Origin: Mimachlamys varia
Lineage: Eukaryota > Mollusca > Bivalvia > Pectinida > Pectinidae
Length of the DNA: 64,000 bases
Direction of reading: 5' to 3'
Assembly (NCBI GenBank): GCA_947623455.1
Contig: OX392532.1
Coordinates: 25,642,792-25,706,791 of the forward strand
Shown here: in pieces, positions 61,554 to 64,000 of the stretch
Layout: every line of letters begins with the position of its first letter
Position numbering within the stretch: the stretch's first letter is position 1
Program-made: the position numbers and the translations under genes
Notes under the pieces: generated by a model
What the model was told of the DNA's origin: nothing
Databases searched by the model: none
What the model saw: the letters and a program-made list of their open reading frames with translations, nothing else

Positions 61554-64000
61554 GCTACACCTTAATTATTGGTATTCGTTAGTGTTTACTAATTACGAGC
61601 TTTTATGAGAGCAATAATCTAGTTTTCCTATTTGTTCTGTGATGTGAACCGATTGTTCCTACTTGTTCTGTAATGTGAACTGATCAAAAGATTTGCAACC
61701 TTTTTGATGTGTACTATTGTCAGGGAGTTGAAACCTCCTGTTGTTTTTTTTTCAATTAAAAATTTATGATTTGACACTATTTTGATGTGTGTGAAAAGTA
61801 TATTTATTAAATTGATTTTGAATGCTTGTTTGCAGGATGTCAATTAAGAAAATCTTGTGTATTCAGTGCCAGTTTACAAGTACATTACTTAATCATTGTT
61901 CTTCGTGATTTGTCATCAAAGAATCAATGACCTTTCCAACCTATTAGCATCATGTCTCTGTGTTTGTTCAGGTAGACTGGATATCGTTTAGTTACAAACT
62001 TAATTAATATTCAGTTAAATATAATAGCACTGGCCTCAATTTGTTCAACTTAGAAAGAAGGAATATTGTTAAGTTTAATATGTACCAGGTATTTTCTTTA
62101 AAAGATCAGATAGTATTGGTCACAGTTGGTGCAGCTTAATGATAAGATTGCCATGTAGCATATTTAAGGGCTGCAGCGATGCATGAACGTAATGATACAA
62201 TACATTTCATGAACATAATGATACAATACGTTTCATGATGCTGTGGTAACTATACGATACACATCGCAATAATATAGCTACTGTAACAGTAAAAGCAAGG
62301 GAAAAGATTTCTAATGGCAGTATTACAACTGGAAGTAGAATTGGTCCAAAAAGTTTCTCGCTTTTGACATTCAATGTTCAAATCGGGCTGGCGCTGTGAC
62401 TTGAACTGATATGAGTTGACTAAGTTCAGAAACAATTAAATCCTGAAAATATGATAGATATGTTTTAATACCTTCCAAACTAGATTGTGTATTGTACCTT
62501 ATTTGAAATATTGCGATATATCTTCACGCAATGTATACTTGTTGCCTGAAAACATCATAAACTTCTAATTATAACATCTTCTCTCATAGAACATGAATAC
62601 CTTAATTTTTCTTTTCAATAACAATACACAGTTTACATATTAATATCTTAAGGGGATCAAGAGCTGATAACATCTAAAAATAGAATTTGTGAAATTGAGC
62701 TTTAAGTTTGTTTGGCATATACTGTAATGCTACATTTTGTGAGACATTTCTCACTCCAATCCGCAGGGATTGATTACGAAGATTTGTCGATAGACACATT
62801 TAAAACAATGATTTATATGATATAGATATTGTTCTCTTTTTGTAAATTATTCATTCTCACGAAATAGTTTGAAGCACGTTCCCAGAAACAAGTATTTTAT
62901 CATTTACAGATTTGTTAAGGTCATTAAATTTTTTTAAGTATCCGTCCATGCTGTATGTATACCCCTGTTATGTTACCTTATAGAGTAAGTACATATCTTG
63001 TTTAAATATTTATTTATACATGTCTATAAATTATACATTTATATTTTAACATTTAAGTCCATCATATATTACAATTTTTACTTTCGTTTAGGTTGTAAAT
63101 CCGTCCATTTACATTATGTCCATAAAATTATCCTATATTTATGATGTTTGTATTGTTTAAGCTCTCAAGAAAATCATTTTTAATTCATATTTTTTTTAAT
63201 GATAATGTAACAATATGATTTTTTTTTTTTTAAACTTAAAACCATTCCATAATTGATGTTAAGGTTGTGTAATTAATGTTGACAGTTTATATGATCTATG
63301 TGTACCTGACTATTACAATAAGGCTGTACCATCATGCATGCTGTTGTACCTTTATGTATATTAGTAGTTAGGTTCTTAAATTTCTTTGGCCAGAATAGCT
63401 AAGACCTACAATTCTTTCATGACTCGCTGGGTACATAGGTTTTAAAAAAGTTAAATTAAATTTGATCAATCTTTTCTTCCCATCCTTACCTCGTATCTTG
63501 ATCTACCAAAATATTGCTGCCCTTTGTCTTCTCCTGAACGACTGTTGCTAATCTTTTGCTCCTTCAATCTGAACAGTTTGTCCTAGAATAGCCATTGTCG
63601 AATAGGTCCCTTCTGACTGGAATAACGAAGGCTATGATAAGGAGATCTCAACCCTGGGTTTTATTTTTTACACAACAAAAAACGATTTTTTTTTTAACTC
63701 AGTTTGTAATGTCATTGTGCTATAAACACAGTTTTAAGCAGTAGGAAAATTGAACAAGTTTGGTTTGAGTCATTTAAGTGTTGGTGCCATATGAAGTATT
63801 TGGTCTAATATTAACGTTTTTTTACCTTTGAAATGTTCACTTACATTAAAGTTTGTTTCCTGACCCTCTCCAGTTGTGATCTGAAGGACATTTGTTGTTT
63901 TATTCTTGTTTACTTGTAGTTGATCTTTTGAACGTTTTTTGTGTCACCGTGGTAATGTGTATATGTGACCCATAGGGACATGATTGGTCCACATTTGATG

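Larger units (their letters stand above)
59293..64000 (+). other. 3' UTR and downstream flank of the ankyrin gene
   Basis: No conserved coding segment was seen after the ankyrin stop codon. The stretch is AT-rich and contains a ~90-bp MITE (59782-59872), TTAA MITE copy C (60462-60826), a TAGTGATGGG element (61135-61553) and a two-fold short repeat around CATGAACGTAATGATACAAT (about 62180-62240). The true poly(A) site could not be chosen. The open frames here (up to 90 codons) have no recognisable domains. Confidence 0.6.

Noticed and set aside
62165..62280. Possible structured element around GCTGCAGCGATGCATGAACG
   Set aside because: Contains a two-fold short repeat and inverted-looking words, but no matching ends or target duplication could be defined.

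Overview
This is a eukaryotic, intron-rich, AT-rich window. It is very probably from a mollusc and most likely a bivalve. The basis is the mix of animal gene families with short exons in long introns, plus several dispersed repeats of types I associate with bivalve genomes: miniature DNA transposons flanked by TTAA, tRNA-derived SINEs, and mobile elements with internal tandem repeats that begin GCTCACCTGG and end CTGGGCCTCTT. The species assignment is inference only. There is no operon, CRISPR or prokaryotic content.

Four protein-coding genes can be rebuilt exon by exon with consistent splice phases. They sit as two head-to-head pairs. Pair 1: an INPP5K-type inositol polyphosphate 5-phosphatase with a C-terminal SKICH domain (minus strand, 8672 down to 748, last few residues outside the window or unresolved), and ribosomal protein L6 (plus strand, non-coding 5'TOP exon near 9044-9069, CDS 10334-15108). 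Pair 2: the catalytic subunit of protein phosphatase 1 (minus strand, 31213 down to 26344, 328 residues, complete), and a 1087-residue ankyrin-repeat protein of unassigned family (plus strand, 31741-59292, 15 coding exons). Each pair shares a short intergenic segment that probably works as a bidirectional promoter.

Between the pairs, 15109-24929 holds no intact gene. It is a repeat graveyard containing a foldback transposon, tandem-repeat elements, a decayed Tc1-like transposase fragment, a 101-bp palindrome and other pieces. The region after 59293 is the 3' UTR and flank of the ankyrin gene, with more miniature transposons.

The most unusual structure is around exon 11 of the ankyrin gene. 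Upstream of this exon is a 39-bp minisatellite in which every unit carries a branch-point-like CTAAC and an AG, always in the same reading frame as the exon. Downstream is a roughly 50-bp minisatellite in which each unit copies the exon's last bases together with its GTAAGT splice donor. The exon is therefore bracketed by arrays of duplicated 3' and 5' splice sites, and the acceptor array could give in-frame protein length variants.
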